Assembly: GCA_964568355.1 (NCBI GenBank) | Contig: CAZMRK010000102.1 | Span: 1 to 15,711, forward strand | Source of the DNA: JAJPJX01 sp964568355 | GTDB lineage: Bacteria; Acidobacteriota; Terriglobia; Bryobacterales; Bryobacteraceae | DNA length: 15,711 nucleotides | Direction of reading: 5' to 3' | Shown: positions 1 through 6,556 of the stretch, in pieces | Layout of the letters: each line of letters opens with the position of its first letter | Position numbering within the stretch: the first letter of the stretch is position 1 | Position numbers and translations under genes: made by a program | Notes under the pieces: model-generated | Told to the model about the DNA's origin: nothing | The model's database searches: none | What the model saw: only the letters and a program-made list of their open reading frames with translations

Positions 1-90
1 GGCTTTACCCGGCCGTGGCCGGACGAGATCCGGATGCCGCAGGAAGTGAAACAGCGCGTGGAAGAATTGTGGCGGAAAGCCGGTCTGTAG
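1..90 (+). CDS. C-terminal fragment of an unidentified gene (partial at window edge)
   Basis: Frame 1 is open from the first base to a TAG at 88-90 and gives 29 residues with no start codon in view. The composition looks like the end of a real soluble protein: an aromatic and proline stretch (GFTRPWPDEIRMPQ) followed by a charged amphipathic helix (VKQRVEELWRKAGL) ending at the stop. This tail is richer in helix-forming and charged residues than the opposite-strand translation. I do not recognise the family. It lies tail-to-tail with, and antisense to, the last 28 or so codons of the WYL regulator. It is inferred to be real from protein-like character only; extending the window to the left would settle it. 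Confidence 0.5.
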   Translation, partial: GFTRPWPDEIRMPQEVKQRVEELWRKAGL

Positions 91-1054
91 GCCGCGCCCG
101 GCCGTTGCGCGCGAGGATCGCCGCCGCATTCTCTACAACCCGTGCGCGCAACTCTTCCGGTTCCCTCACCAGGACGCGGGCGCCGAAACCGAGCACCATG
201 AAGTGCGCTTCTCTTTGGTGATCGAATTCCACGCGGAGCGTGATCCAGCCCTCGGGCACTGGACCGTCAGGACTCTCGACCTCGGTCGCCTGGCACCACC
301 GTTTCAGGCAAGCCGCGGCGGAAGGCTCCAGGCTGAGGACCGCGGCATAGGGCACGCGCTGTTCCTGGAACTGCTGCGTCGAGTTCCTCCACGCCTCGGC
401 GAGGTCGAAGTCGGCGGGCCGCTCGCTGGGCTCGTCCAGCAGGCGCGCTTCTTCAATGCGGGAAATCCGATACGTGCGAAATCCGCGCGGCGTCAGCGCG
501 TACAAATACCACGTGCGGTCCTTGGCGATCAGCCCCAGCGGGTCCACCGTACGTTCCACCGGCTCCCGTCCGGGACTGCGGTACCGCAGAAACAGCTTGC
601 GATCGAGAGCGACGGCATCCTGCACCACGGGCAGCCGCGAGAGATCATCGGAGATCCGGCTCCACCACCCCGTGGTATCCACGTACAGCCGTTCGCGAAT
701 GTTCGCGGCCCGCTCGCGGAGCGGAGCCGGTAAAGCCGCCATCAATTTGCCGATGGCCCGTTCGGCCGCGGCCGCCAGCCGCTGATCGCCGAGTGCGCGA
801 GGCTGCGCCATCAGCAGGGCGCGCAGCTCCGCATCGTCCAGCCCCGGCACCTGCGTGCGCCAGTCCTCGTCTAGTTGCCAGCCGCCGTGGGCGCCGCGCA
901 GCGCAAAAATAGGCACCCCCGCCGCCGCCAGAGCCTCCATATCGCGATGAACCGTACGTTCCGATACCTCCAGGCGCTCGGCTAACTGGCGTCCGGTAAG
1001 GCGGCCATTGGCTTGCAACAACAGCAGGGCGGAGAGCAGGCGATCGGCGCGCAT
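5..1054 (-). CDS. YafY-type transcriptional regulator (HTH_11 plus WYL domain)
   Basis: Cytoplasmic DNA-binding regulator of 349 residues. The N-terminus carries a winged helix-turn-helix of the HTH_11/DeoR type (residues about 1-60, with QLAERLEVSERTVHRDMEAL as the recognition region). A WYL domain follows, whose signature tryptophan-tyrosine-leucine is W182-Y183-L184, and then a C-terminal WCX-like segment ending near residue 318. Such proteins sense small ligands, or in some cases nucleic acids, through the WYL fold. The ATG at 1052-1054 was chosen because MRADRLLSALLLL is the usual family start; an in-frame ATG at 1096 would add 14 residues that do not resemble the family. No clear ribosome binding site precedes 1054. 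The last 31 residues (after LARNG) are Arg/Ala/Pro/Ser-rich, unlike the family, and are antisense to the gene fragment at 1-90. It is divergent from a DinB-like gene, a frequent neighbour, and probably controls the shared promoter region. Confidence 0.9.
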   Translation of the reverse strand: MRADRLLSALLLLQANGRLTGRQLAERLEVSERTVHRDMEALAAAGVPIFALRGAHGGWQLDEDWRTQVPGLDDAELRALLMAQPRALGDQRLAAAAERAIGKLMAALPAPLRERAANIRERLYVDTTGWWSRISDDLSRLPVVQDAVALDRKLFLRYRSPGREPVERTVDPLGLIAKDRTWYLYALTPRGFRTYRISRIEEARLLDEPSERPADFDLAEAWRNSTQQFQEQRVPYAAVLSLEPSAAACLKRWCQATEVESPDGPVPEGWITLRVEFDHQREAHFMVLGFGARVLVREPEELRARVVENAAAILARNGRARPTDRLSATILPRAVSLPAASGSRPATAG

Positions 1055-1119
1055 GAATTTTACAATCCCGGCCACAATTATGACACAGGGTGACATATAT
1101 CGGCCGTTATTCTGCTTTT
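1055..1119. promoter_or_regulatory. Shared divergent control region with TGACA direct repeat
   Basis: These 65 bp separate the WYL regulator and the DinB-like gene, so both promoters and any operator must lie here or in the coding ends. A direct repeat TGACA-N5-TGACA occupies 1081-1085 and 1091-1095, exactly one helical turn apart, and is followed by an AT-rich TATAT. On the minus strand the complement contains TGTCATAAT, which resembles an extended -10 element for the regulator. No good -35/-10 pair is visible toward the DinB gene. Calling it an autoregulatory operator is inference from position and from the habits of this regulator family. Confidence 0.4.
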
Positions 1120-1632
1120 ATGAAGCTAACAGACCTGTTCTTACAAGAGTTGGAGAAGGAAGGCGCGGCCACCCGCCGTGCTGTGGAGCGAGTGCCCGAC
1201 GGGCGCTCCGATTGGAAACCGCATGAGAAATCGATGACGCTGGGAAGGCTGGCGAACCTGGTGGCCAGCATGCCCTCATGGGTGACCATGGTGGTGGAAC
1301 AGGACGAACTGGACCTGGCGCCGCCGGATGGCAAAAAGTATGAAGAGCCCAAGCTGCAAACCAGCCGGGAACTCGCGGAATCCGTCGACCAGCATGTCGC
1401 CAAAGCGCGCGCCGCTCTGGAGAAGACCACCGACGAGCATCTCATGAAGAAGTGGGCCTTCAAAGTTGGAGGTAAGGTGGTGAGCGAAGATCCGCGCTAC
1501 GTCGTGCTGCGAGAATCGGTCTTCAATCACCTGGCCCACCACCGCGGCCAGTTGACCGTCTACCTTCGTCTCAACAACGCCTCGGTCCCGGCAATTTACG
1601 GACCCTCGGCGGACGAAGGAAGCTTCGTCTGA
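1120..1632 (+). CDS. DinB/YfiT-family four-helix protein
   Basis: Predicted cytoplasmic four-helix-bundle protein of 170 residues, the normal length for the DinB family (putative metal-dependent enzymes, including some thiol transferases; named after a damage-inducible Bacillus protein, not polymerase IV). The C-terminal family signature is clear: H137-L-A-H140-H141-R-G-Q, followed by YLRL and a VPAIYGPSADE tail. The N-terminal KPHEKSMTLGRLANLV segment matches the helix that normally supplies another metal ligand, but the usual histidine position appears to be Leu47. Metal binding may therefore differ. ATG 1120 is preferred over an in-frame ATG at 1090 because MKLTDLFLQEL begins the first helix and the extra ten residues look untranslated; neither start has a good ribosome binding site. 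The gene is divergent from the WYL regulator that probably controls it. Confidence 0.85.
   Translation: MKLTDLFLQELEKEGAATRRAVERVPDGRSDWKPHEKSMTLGRLANLVASMPSWVTMVVEQDELDLAPPDGKKYEEPKLQTSRELAESVDQHVAKARAALEKTTDEHLMKKWAFKVGGKVVSEDPRYVVLRESVFNHLAHHRGQLTVYLRLNNASVPAIYGPSADEGSFV
1612..1629 (+). other. Short perfect hairpin at the 3' end of the DinB-like gene
   Basis: GACGAAG (1612-1618) and CTTCGTC (1623-1629) form a perfect 7-bp stem around a 4-nt loop, directly before the last base of the final sense codon and the stop. It may help 3'-end stability or termination, but no T-run follows, so the role is open. Confidence 0.4.
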
Positions 1633-1657
1633 ATGTGAAACGACGCCCTAATGACCT

Positions 1658-1686
1658 GCGGCTCGGCAATCAACATACCGAGCCGC
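1658..1686 (+). terminator. Hairpin downstream of DinB-like gene, possible terminator
   Basis: GCGGCTCGG (1658-1666) pairs perfectly with CCGAGCCGC (1678-1686), a 9-bp GC-rich stem with an 11-nt loop, 26 nt after the DinB-like stop codon. There is no U-tract on either strand, so it is not a classical intrinsic terminator. The position between two transcription units supports a termination or 3'-protection role, which is inference. Confidence 0.45.
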
Positions 1687-1755
1687 GCGCGTGGGGGCTG
1701 TGAAAGAAGCCGGGCGAACTTAGTTAATATCGGCACATTACTGCCTGGGTGCGCC

Positions 1756-1784
1756 TTGACGGAGGTGATCGGGCATGATAAGGT
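1756..1784 (+). promoter_or_regulatory. Candidate sigma-70-type promoter of receptor 1
   Basis: TTGACG (1756-1761, five of six matches to the -35 consensus) is followed after 17 bp by TAAGGT (1779-1784); shifted by one base, GATAAG at 16 bp is an alternative -10. The -10 is weak. If used, the transcript would carry an untranslated leader of roughly 115-120 nt before the ATG at 1909. The same TTGACG hexamer with a 17-bp spacer is found upstream of receptor 2. Confidence 0.35.
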
Positions 1785-1799
1785 CTGCGCATAACTGAG

Positions 1800-1893
1800 C
1801 CGATATCTGCCTCGCTGAGGACGTGGGGTGTGCCTGTGGGCGGGCAAAAGTTTGCGCAGCCAGATATCTGCAAACAATCAGAATAGATATCAG
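1800..1893. promoter_or_regulatory. Three GATATC-centred near-palindromes in the receptor 1 leader
   Basis: CCGATATCTG (1800-1809), CAGATATCTG (1861-1870, a perfect 10-bp palindrome) and TAGATATCAG (1884-1893) share the core GATATC within 94 bp. The middle copy also lies inside a possible hairpin, with GTTTGC at 1850-1855 and GCAAAC at 1870-1875. They could be operator copies for a dimeric regulator, or RNA structure in a leader. GATATC is also common inside the genes as the Asp-Ile codon pair, so the cluster is only suggestive. Confidence 0.3.
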
Positions 1894-1894
1894 C

Positions 1895-1900
1895 GGAGGT
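1895..1900 (+). promoter_or_regulatory. Ribosome binding site of receptor 1
   Basis: GGAGGT lies 8 nt before the ATG at 1909 and is the strongest Shine-Dalgarno match in the window. It fixes the start at 1909 rather than at an in-frame GTG at 1828, which would place 27 extra charged residues ahead of the signal peptide. Confidence 0.8.
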
Positions 1901-1908
1901 ACCTTGTC

Positions 1909-4900
1909 ATGAGCCGTCTTGCTGTGAGACGATTCGTGTATCCCGCGGTAACGGGCATCTTGGTTGCCGTCTTCTGGCTTGCCGGCGACGGCTTGGTTTG
2001 GGCGCAAGCAAACTCCGCCACGTTCTATGGCACCGTAGTCGACCCTACCGGGGCCGCGGTGCCGGGAGCGATAGTCAGCTTGATCGCGGCTGGTACGGGC
2101 GCGGCGATCACGAAGATTACGGCGGATGCCGGGGAGTTCGCATTTACATTTGTTCCAGCCGGAACCTACACGCTGCGCATTAGTGCGAAAGCGTTCAAAA
2201 CTTACTCCAGCCCGGGCTTGATTCTTACAGCAGGCCAGCAGGTGCGCCAGCGCTTCCAGTTAGACCTGGGCTCGGTGACCGACACCGTGACAGTGGAAGG
2301 CGCTTCACCGCTGGTGAACACCGTATCTGCGCAGCAGCTCCACAACTACAACCTGACCGATGTGCGGGAACTGCCGCTGCAAAACCGGAACTTCACTGGC
2401 CTGCTCCGGATTAACGCGGGAATCGTTCCGACGCAAGGAAACGACGGCACGGGCGTGAACATGAATGGCGTGGGACGAAACGGGACCGTGTATTCCGTGG
2501 ATGGCACCAACGCCAGCGGGAATTCGGGGAGCAATAATCCGGGCACTTACCAGGGTGGGAACCTGGTCGATGTCATGAGCGCGGATGGGCTCCAGGAAGT
2601 CAGCGCGGTGAAGGGCGTGATTCCGGCGGAATATGAAGACGCGATCGGCGGACAGGTAAACCTGGTGTCGAAGTCGGGCAGCAATGCGTGGCATGGCAGC
2701 CTCTTTGAGAATCACCAGAACAGCGCCCTGAATGCCCGGTTCCAGCGGGTGGCGGATAAGCCACGCCTGACGTTCAACCAATTTGGCGGCTCGCTGGGCG
2801 GACCGCTCCTGAAGAACCGGGTGTTTCTGTTCGGCGACTACGAGGGATATCGCCTGTCACAATCGGTATTTGTGGAAGGCAATGTTCCGACTGCGATGGC
2901 TCGGGAGCAGTTGTTGAATGCCGTTCCGGATTACAAGCTGGCGCTGCAGGCGATACCGTTGCCGAATCAACCCGTGGCACCTAATGCGACGGTGGGAGAT
3001 TTCGCCACCACGCAGACGGCCCTGCGCCGCGACAACCATGTAGATGTCCGCGGCGATATCGTGCTGACGAATAACAGCCGCCTGGCGGTGACCTATAACC
3101 ATGGCACGCCGTACCGGCTGATTCCGCGGTACTACAACAATGATCCGCGGACTTATCTGAATGAGTTGGACCGCGGAACGGTGAGCTATCTGACTGGCGG
3201 CAGTAACTGGACATCGGAGGCGCGCTTTGGCTATAACCGGACGATTCAGGACCGGCTGGATCAGTTTTTCAACCTGATCGATCCGAATCAATCAAACGAG
3301 GCAATCGCTTTCGGACGGCGCATTCCCGATTTGCAGACGAGCCTGGGATGGGGTGGACCCGACGGCGAGATCAATCATTCGGGCGGCCCGTTATGGCAAT
3401 TCGGCGAGAAATATGCGCGCTATATAGGGCATCACTCCCTGAAATTCGGCGGAGATTATCACCGCTCGGTCGGGACGCGCAATAACCCACAAATCCCGGA
3501 TTTTTATTACTCAAGTTTCGCCGCAATGCTGGCCAACGAACCCAGCCAGGTAACCGCAACACTGGGATCCGGCCTGTACAGCGGGAGGATGTATGAGTTC
3601 GGGCTGTTTGTTCAGGACGACTGGCGTATAACGCCGAAGCTAACGTTGAACCTGGGCTTACGGTATGACTATTACTCCAACTTTGTGGCGCGTGGGGAAG
3701 ACGGCACGGCAACCGCGGGATTGTACAATCCCAGCTTTCTGACCATGGACGGCCGCTTCGACGTGGGGCCATTCCGGCCGGTTTCGAACCCTTACGACAA
3801 TGACGCCCGGAACTTCGGGCCGAGGGTGGGTTTTTCGTACAACCCGGATGGAAAGGGCAAAACCGCAATCCGGGCGGGATTCGGCGTGATGTTTAGCAAC
3901 GTGGTGCCGGAGGATTTTTGGAATTTGGTCTCGAGCGCTCCGAATGTGCCGTACCGGATCACTTTTACTCCGGAGGATATCCGGAATTTTGGGATCAAGT
4001 ATCCGGACTACAACGACAACCTGTTTCGCTATGCCCAGCAGCTTGTGCAGACTAGCCCGATTATCTATGTATCGGGGATTTACAATACCCGCTTACAAAG
4101 TCCGTACACGATGCAGTACACACTGGACATTCAACGGCAGATCAGCCAGACGATGATGTTTCAGACCGCGGTGGTGGGGACGCGAGGCGTGAAGTTTCCG
4201 ATGTTCCGGGACGTGAACCGCGTGGACCGCATTACCGGCCTGCGGCCCAATCCGGACCTGGGACAGCCGGCCTATGTGGACAACTCGCAGAGCCTGACGT
4301 ACTACGGGTGGCAGAACTCGTTTCGCAAGCGCTTTGCGCGTGGATTCAGCTTTGATATCAACTATACCTGGTCCAAGGCGCTCGGTAACGGCGGCGGCGA
4401 CACCGGAGCGTACTACGATGGCGAAAATAGCAGCCGCAACCAGGAGTTTTTCGATTTGCGGGCGGACCGCGGTCCCACGGTATCGGACATCACGCACTAT
4501 TTCAGCGCGGACTGGGTGTACGAGGTGCCGGCGCTTAGCGGGCGGAGCGCGCTGGTGCGGCAGATCGCGGGCGGGTGGCAACTGGCCGGAATTCTGACGG
4601 CACAGACGGGGCTGGGCGTGATTGTGACGCAGAGTTCCAGCACGTCCAACCAGCGGGCGGACTATATCGGGGGACCGGCCGTGCTTCCGAATTACCAGGA
4701 CACACTGCAATACCTGAATCCGGCCGCCTTTCAAAAGATCCCGGTTTCAAGCGCGTCGGGAGCGCCGGTGCGGCCGGGAAACTTCGGGCCTGGGGAACTG
4801 CGCGCGCCCGGTCAGTGGAATTTGAATTTCAGCCTGGCGAAGAATTTCGCGGTACGGGAGAATGTGCGGCTACAGATCCGCACGGACATGTTTAATGCGC

Positions 4901-5016
4901 TGAACCATACGAATCTTTCGGGCCTGCGGACCAGTGTGAACGATCCGCTGTTCGGACAGCTTTTGAGCACGCAGGGGGCGCGGGTGATGCAATGGAACGC
5001 GCGGCTTACCTTCTAG
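1909..5016 (+). CDS. Oar-like TonB-dependent outer-membrane receptor (receptor 1)
   Basis: Outer-membrane transporter of 1035 residues, typical for the Oar-like/OMP_b-brl group. Order of parts: signal peptide (residues 1 to about 34, arginine-rich start, hydrophobic 14-25, cleavage near VWAQA); a carboxypeptidase-regulatory-like beta-sandwich (about 36-118, opening ATFYGTVVDPTGAAVPGA); a TonB-box-like DTVTV at 125-129; a plug with L155-P-L-Q-N-R-N-F162 and the GGQVNLVSKSGSN segment; then a beta-barrel with many aromatic turns. Near the end, R991-T-D-M-F-N-A-L-N999 is the receptor-family signature, and the final residue is phenylalanine, as expected for BAM-assembled barrels. These proteins import large substrates using TonB energy; the substrate is not readable here. 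It is followed after 91 bp by a Tat-exported TIM-barrel gene on the same strand, with a hairpin between. Synonymous codons favour G at the third position, unlike receptor 2. Confidence 0.95.
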   Translation: MSRLAVRRFVYPAVTGILVAVFWLAGDGLVWAQANSATFYGTVVDPTGAAVPGAIVSLIAAGTGAAITKITADAGEFAFTFVPAGTYTLRISAKAFKTYSSPGLILTAGQQVRQRFQLDLGSVTDTVTVEGASPLVNTVSAQQLHNYNLTDVRELPLQNRNFTGLLRINAGIVPTQGNDGTGVNMNGVGRNGTVYSVDGTNASGNSGSNNPGTYQGGNLVDVMSADGLQEVSAVKGVIPAEYEDAIGGQVNLVSKSGSNAWHGSLFENHQNSALNARFQRVADKPRLTFNQFGGSLGGPLLKNRVFLFGDYEGYRLSQSVFVEGNVPTAMAREQLLNAVPDYKLALQAIPLPNQPVAPNATVGDFATTQTALRRDNHVDVRGDIVLTNNSRLAVTYNHGTPYRLIPRYYNNDPRTYLNELDRGTVSYLTGGSNWTSEARFGYNRTIQDRLDQFFNLIDPNQSNEAIAFGRRIPDLQTSLGWGGPDGEINHSGGPLWQFGEKYARYIGHHSLKFGGDYHRSVGTRNNPQIPDFYYSSFAAMLANEPSQVTATLGSGLYSGRMYEFGLFVQDDWRITPKLTLNLGLRYDYYSNFVARGEDGTATAGLYNPSFLTMDGRFDVGPFRPVSNPYDNDARNFGPRVGFSYNPDGKGKTAIRAGFGVMFSNVVPEDFWNLVSSAPNVPYRITFTPEDIRNFGIKYPDYNDNLFRYAQQLVQTSPIIYVSGIYNTRLQSPYTMQYTLDIQRQISQTMMFQTAVVGTRGVKFPMFRDVNRVDRITGLRPNPDLGQPAYVDNSQSLTYYGWQNSFRKRFARGFSFDINYTWSKALGNGGGDTGAYYDGENSSRNQEFFDLRADRGPTVSDITHYFSADWVYEVPALSGRSALVRQIAGGWQLAGILTAQTGLGVIVTQSSSTSNQRADYIGGPAVLPNYQDTLQYLNPAAFQKIPVSSASGAPVRPGNFGPGELRAPGQWNLNFSLAKNFAVRENVRLQIRTDMFNALNHTNLSGLRTSVNDPLFGQLLSTQGARVMQWNARLTF

Positions 5017-5018
5017 CG

Positions 5019-5046
5019 GCTGAGAAATGCCCCCGCATTTTTCAGC
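5019..5046 (+). terminator. Strong intercistronic hairpin after receptor 1 (attenuator or partial terminator)
   Basis: GCTGAGAAATGC (5019-5030), loop CCCC (5031-5034) and GCATTTTTCAGC (5035-5046) form a 12-bp stem in which all pairs are Watson-Crick except one G-U. It begins two bases after the receptor stop codon and lies about 60 nt before the next start codon. No U-tract follows the stem, although five Ts are within its 3' arm. It could lower downstream expression or protect the receptor mRNA 3' end; which of these applies is inference. Confidence 0.55.
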
Positions 5047-5107
5047 GGCCTGCGAGGGCGGCCGTCCCACCACAGTGGGCTTGGCCAATAATGAGATAGG
5101 GGACGAG

Positions 5108-6556
5108 ATGGATCGGCGGAATTTTGTGAAGGCTGTGGCAGCGGCGGTCCCGGCGGTAGGTCCAGCGCCGGCCCAGGGCTCGCAGAGGATGATCGGCATC
5201 CAGGTCGGGGCGGTTTCCTTCGTGGATGAAGGAGTCGAACCGGTGCTGGACATATTCCAGAAGCGTGCGAGCGTAAATACCCTGTTTTTGGCGGTGTTCA
5301 CTTACGGGCGGGGAATTGCGGGCCGGCAAGTGCCGGGTCAGCCGCTGCCCGACCATGGCAAGCAGGAATACGACCTGAACTTCCACGGTGGAAATTTTGC
5401 GACGGTGCACCCGCAGTACTATCACGACACGGGGGTGAGGCCGGAAGATACCCGGGCGCCGGATTACGGGGACTTCGACACGATTGCCCGCGTTGTGCCA
5501 ACGGCCAGGAGGCACGGGATGCGCACCATCCTCTGGGCCGAGGACGTGTGGCGGGCCGACCTGCCGCATATCGAAAAGCTCCAGGCCGTGGACCTGCACG
5601 GCAGGAAATCCGCGCGGCTGTGCATGGCGAACCCGTATTACCGGAACTTCCTGCTGGGACTCGTGGAGGACTATGCGCGGTCCTATGAGGTAGACGGGAT
5701 CATGTGGTGCTCGGAAAATTCGGGCGCTTTCGATAATGCGCTGTCCAGCGACAATCCGGGCAGGGTGGCCTGCTTCTGCGAGCACTGCGTGGCGAAGGCG
5801 AAGAAGGAAGGCATCATCGACACCGGGCGGGTGCGCAAAGGATACCTGGAACTGGAGCAGTTCTTACGTAATTCGACTGCGGGCAAGCGGCCGGTCGACG
5901 GGTATTACGTGACGCTGTGGCGGATCCTGATGCGCTACCCCGAGATCCTGGCCTGGGAGCAGTTCTGGCACGACAACCTGCGGGAGATCTATGGCTTGCT
6001 GTACCGGAAGATCAAGTCGGTGAAGCCGGAGATGCTCGTGGGCTGGCATATCAAGCACAGCCTTTCGTTCAGTCCCTATTATCGGGCGCAACAGGACGTG
6101 CAGGTGCTTTCGGAGAACGCCGATTTTCTGAAGATGGTGATGTATCACAACTGCGGCGGGCCGCGTATGGCGGCTTATATCCACCGGATGAGGTCCGGCG
6201 CGTTCGGCGACTTCACGGACCAGCAGATGCTCGAATTCGAGTACAGAGTGATGAACTACCAGGAGCGCGCGTACAACGAGATCCCCTTCACGGGGCTTTC
6301 CAGCGATTACGTGTACAGGGAAACGAAACGCTGTGTGGCAGGCGCGCAGGGCGCCAGGACGAGGATCTGGCCGGGCATCGATATCGACATCCCAACCGGA
6401 GAGAACCAGAGCAAGAGCACGCCGCAGGGTACGCGCGAAGCCGTGCTGGCGGCATTCCGCGGTGGTGCGCGCGGCGTGATTCTGTCGCGCAAATATTCCG
6501 AGATGAAACTGGCCAACCTGAGCGGCGCGGGCGAGGCGATTCGACAGTTAGGCTAA
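5108..6556 (+). CDS. Tat-exported glycoside-hydrolase-like TIM-barrel protein
   Basis: Predicted exported protein of 482 residues. ATG 5108 is chosen because AGGGGA (5098-5103) precedes it and the protein then starts MDRRNFVK, a twin-arginine motif, followed by a short Ala/Val/Pro hydrophobic stretch and a likely cleavage after APA. An earlier in-frame ATG at 5027 lies inside the hairpin and would bury this signal. The body resembles the uncharacterised glycoside-hydrolase-like TIM-barrel families (GHL6, GH42 or family-10-like): alternating strand motifs such as RTILWAEDVW, VDGIMWCSEN, LVGWHIKHS and GVILSRKY. E203 in the WCSEN strand end is a candidate active-site acid. A compact C222-F-C-E-H-C227 cluster resembles cysteine clusters after such barrels' fourth strand. 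Substrate and true activity are unknown. It probably shares a transcript with receptor 1, and its stop overlaps the start of the TPR gene by one base (TAATG). Confidence 0.7.
   Translation: MDRRNFVKAVAAAVPAVGPAPAQGSQRMIGIQVGAVSFVDEGVEPVLDIFQKRASVNTLFLAVFTYGRGIAGRQVPGQPLPDHGKQEYDLNFHGGNFATVHPQYYHDTGVRPEDTRAPDYGDFDTIARVVPTARRHGMRTILWAEDVWRADLPHIEKLQAVDLHGRKSARLCMANPYYRNFLLGLVEDYARSYEVDGIMWCSENSGAFDNALSSDNPGRVACFCEHCVAKAKKEGIIDTGRVRKGYLELEQFLRNSTAGKRPVDGYYVTLWRILMRYPEILAWEQFWHDNLREIYGLLYRKIKSVKPEMLVGWHIKHSLSFSPYYRAQQDVQVLSENADFLKMVMYHNCGGPRMAAYIHRMRSGAFGDFTDQQMLEFEYRVMNYQERAYNEIPFTGLSSDYVYRETKRCVAGAQGARTRIWPGIDIDIPTGENQSKSTPQGTREAVLAAFRGGARGVILSRKYSEMKLANLSGAGEAIRQLG

Noticed and set aside
1828..1908. 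Extended start of receptor 1 at 1828
   Set aside because: It would add 27 non-signal residues before a clear signal peptide, and GGAGGT at 1895-1900 correctly serves ATG 1909.
1633..1908. Possible small RNA or riboswitch in the gap before receptor 1
   Set aside because: Only short stems are visible and no known riboswitch core was recognised; kept only as promoter and operator candidates.
4093..4734. A 213-residue minus-strand frame opposite receptor 1
   Set aside because: It is a shadow of the barrel region, with low-complexity His/Arg/Val content and no start context.
5027..5107. Earlier ATG for the TIM-barrel protein at 5027
   Set aside because: It lies inside the hairpin, has no ribosome binding site and would bury the twin-arginine motif.
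5917..6555. A 474-residue open frame that seems to begin at 5917 and run into TPR protein 1
   Set aside because: The first 213 codons are an out-of-frame reading of the TIM-barrel gene with no domain character; the real start is ATG 6556, where a hydrophobic export signal begins.
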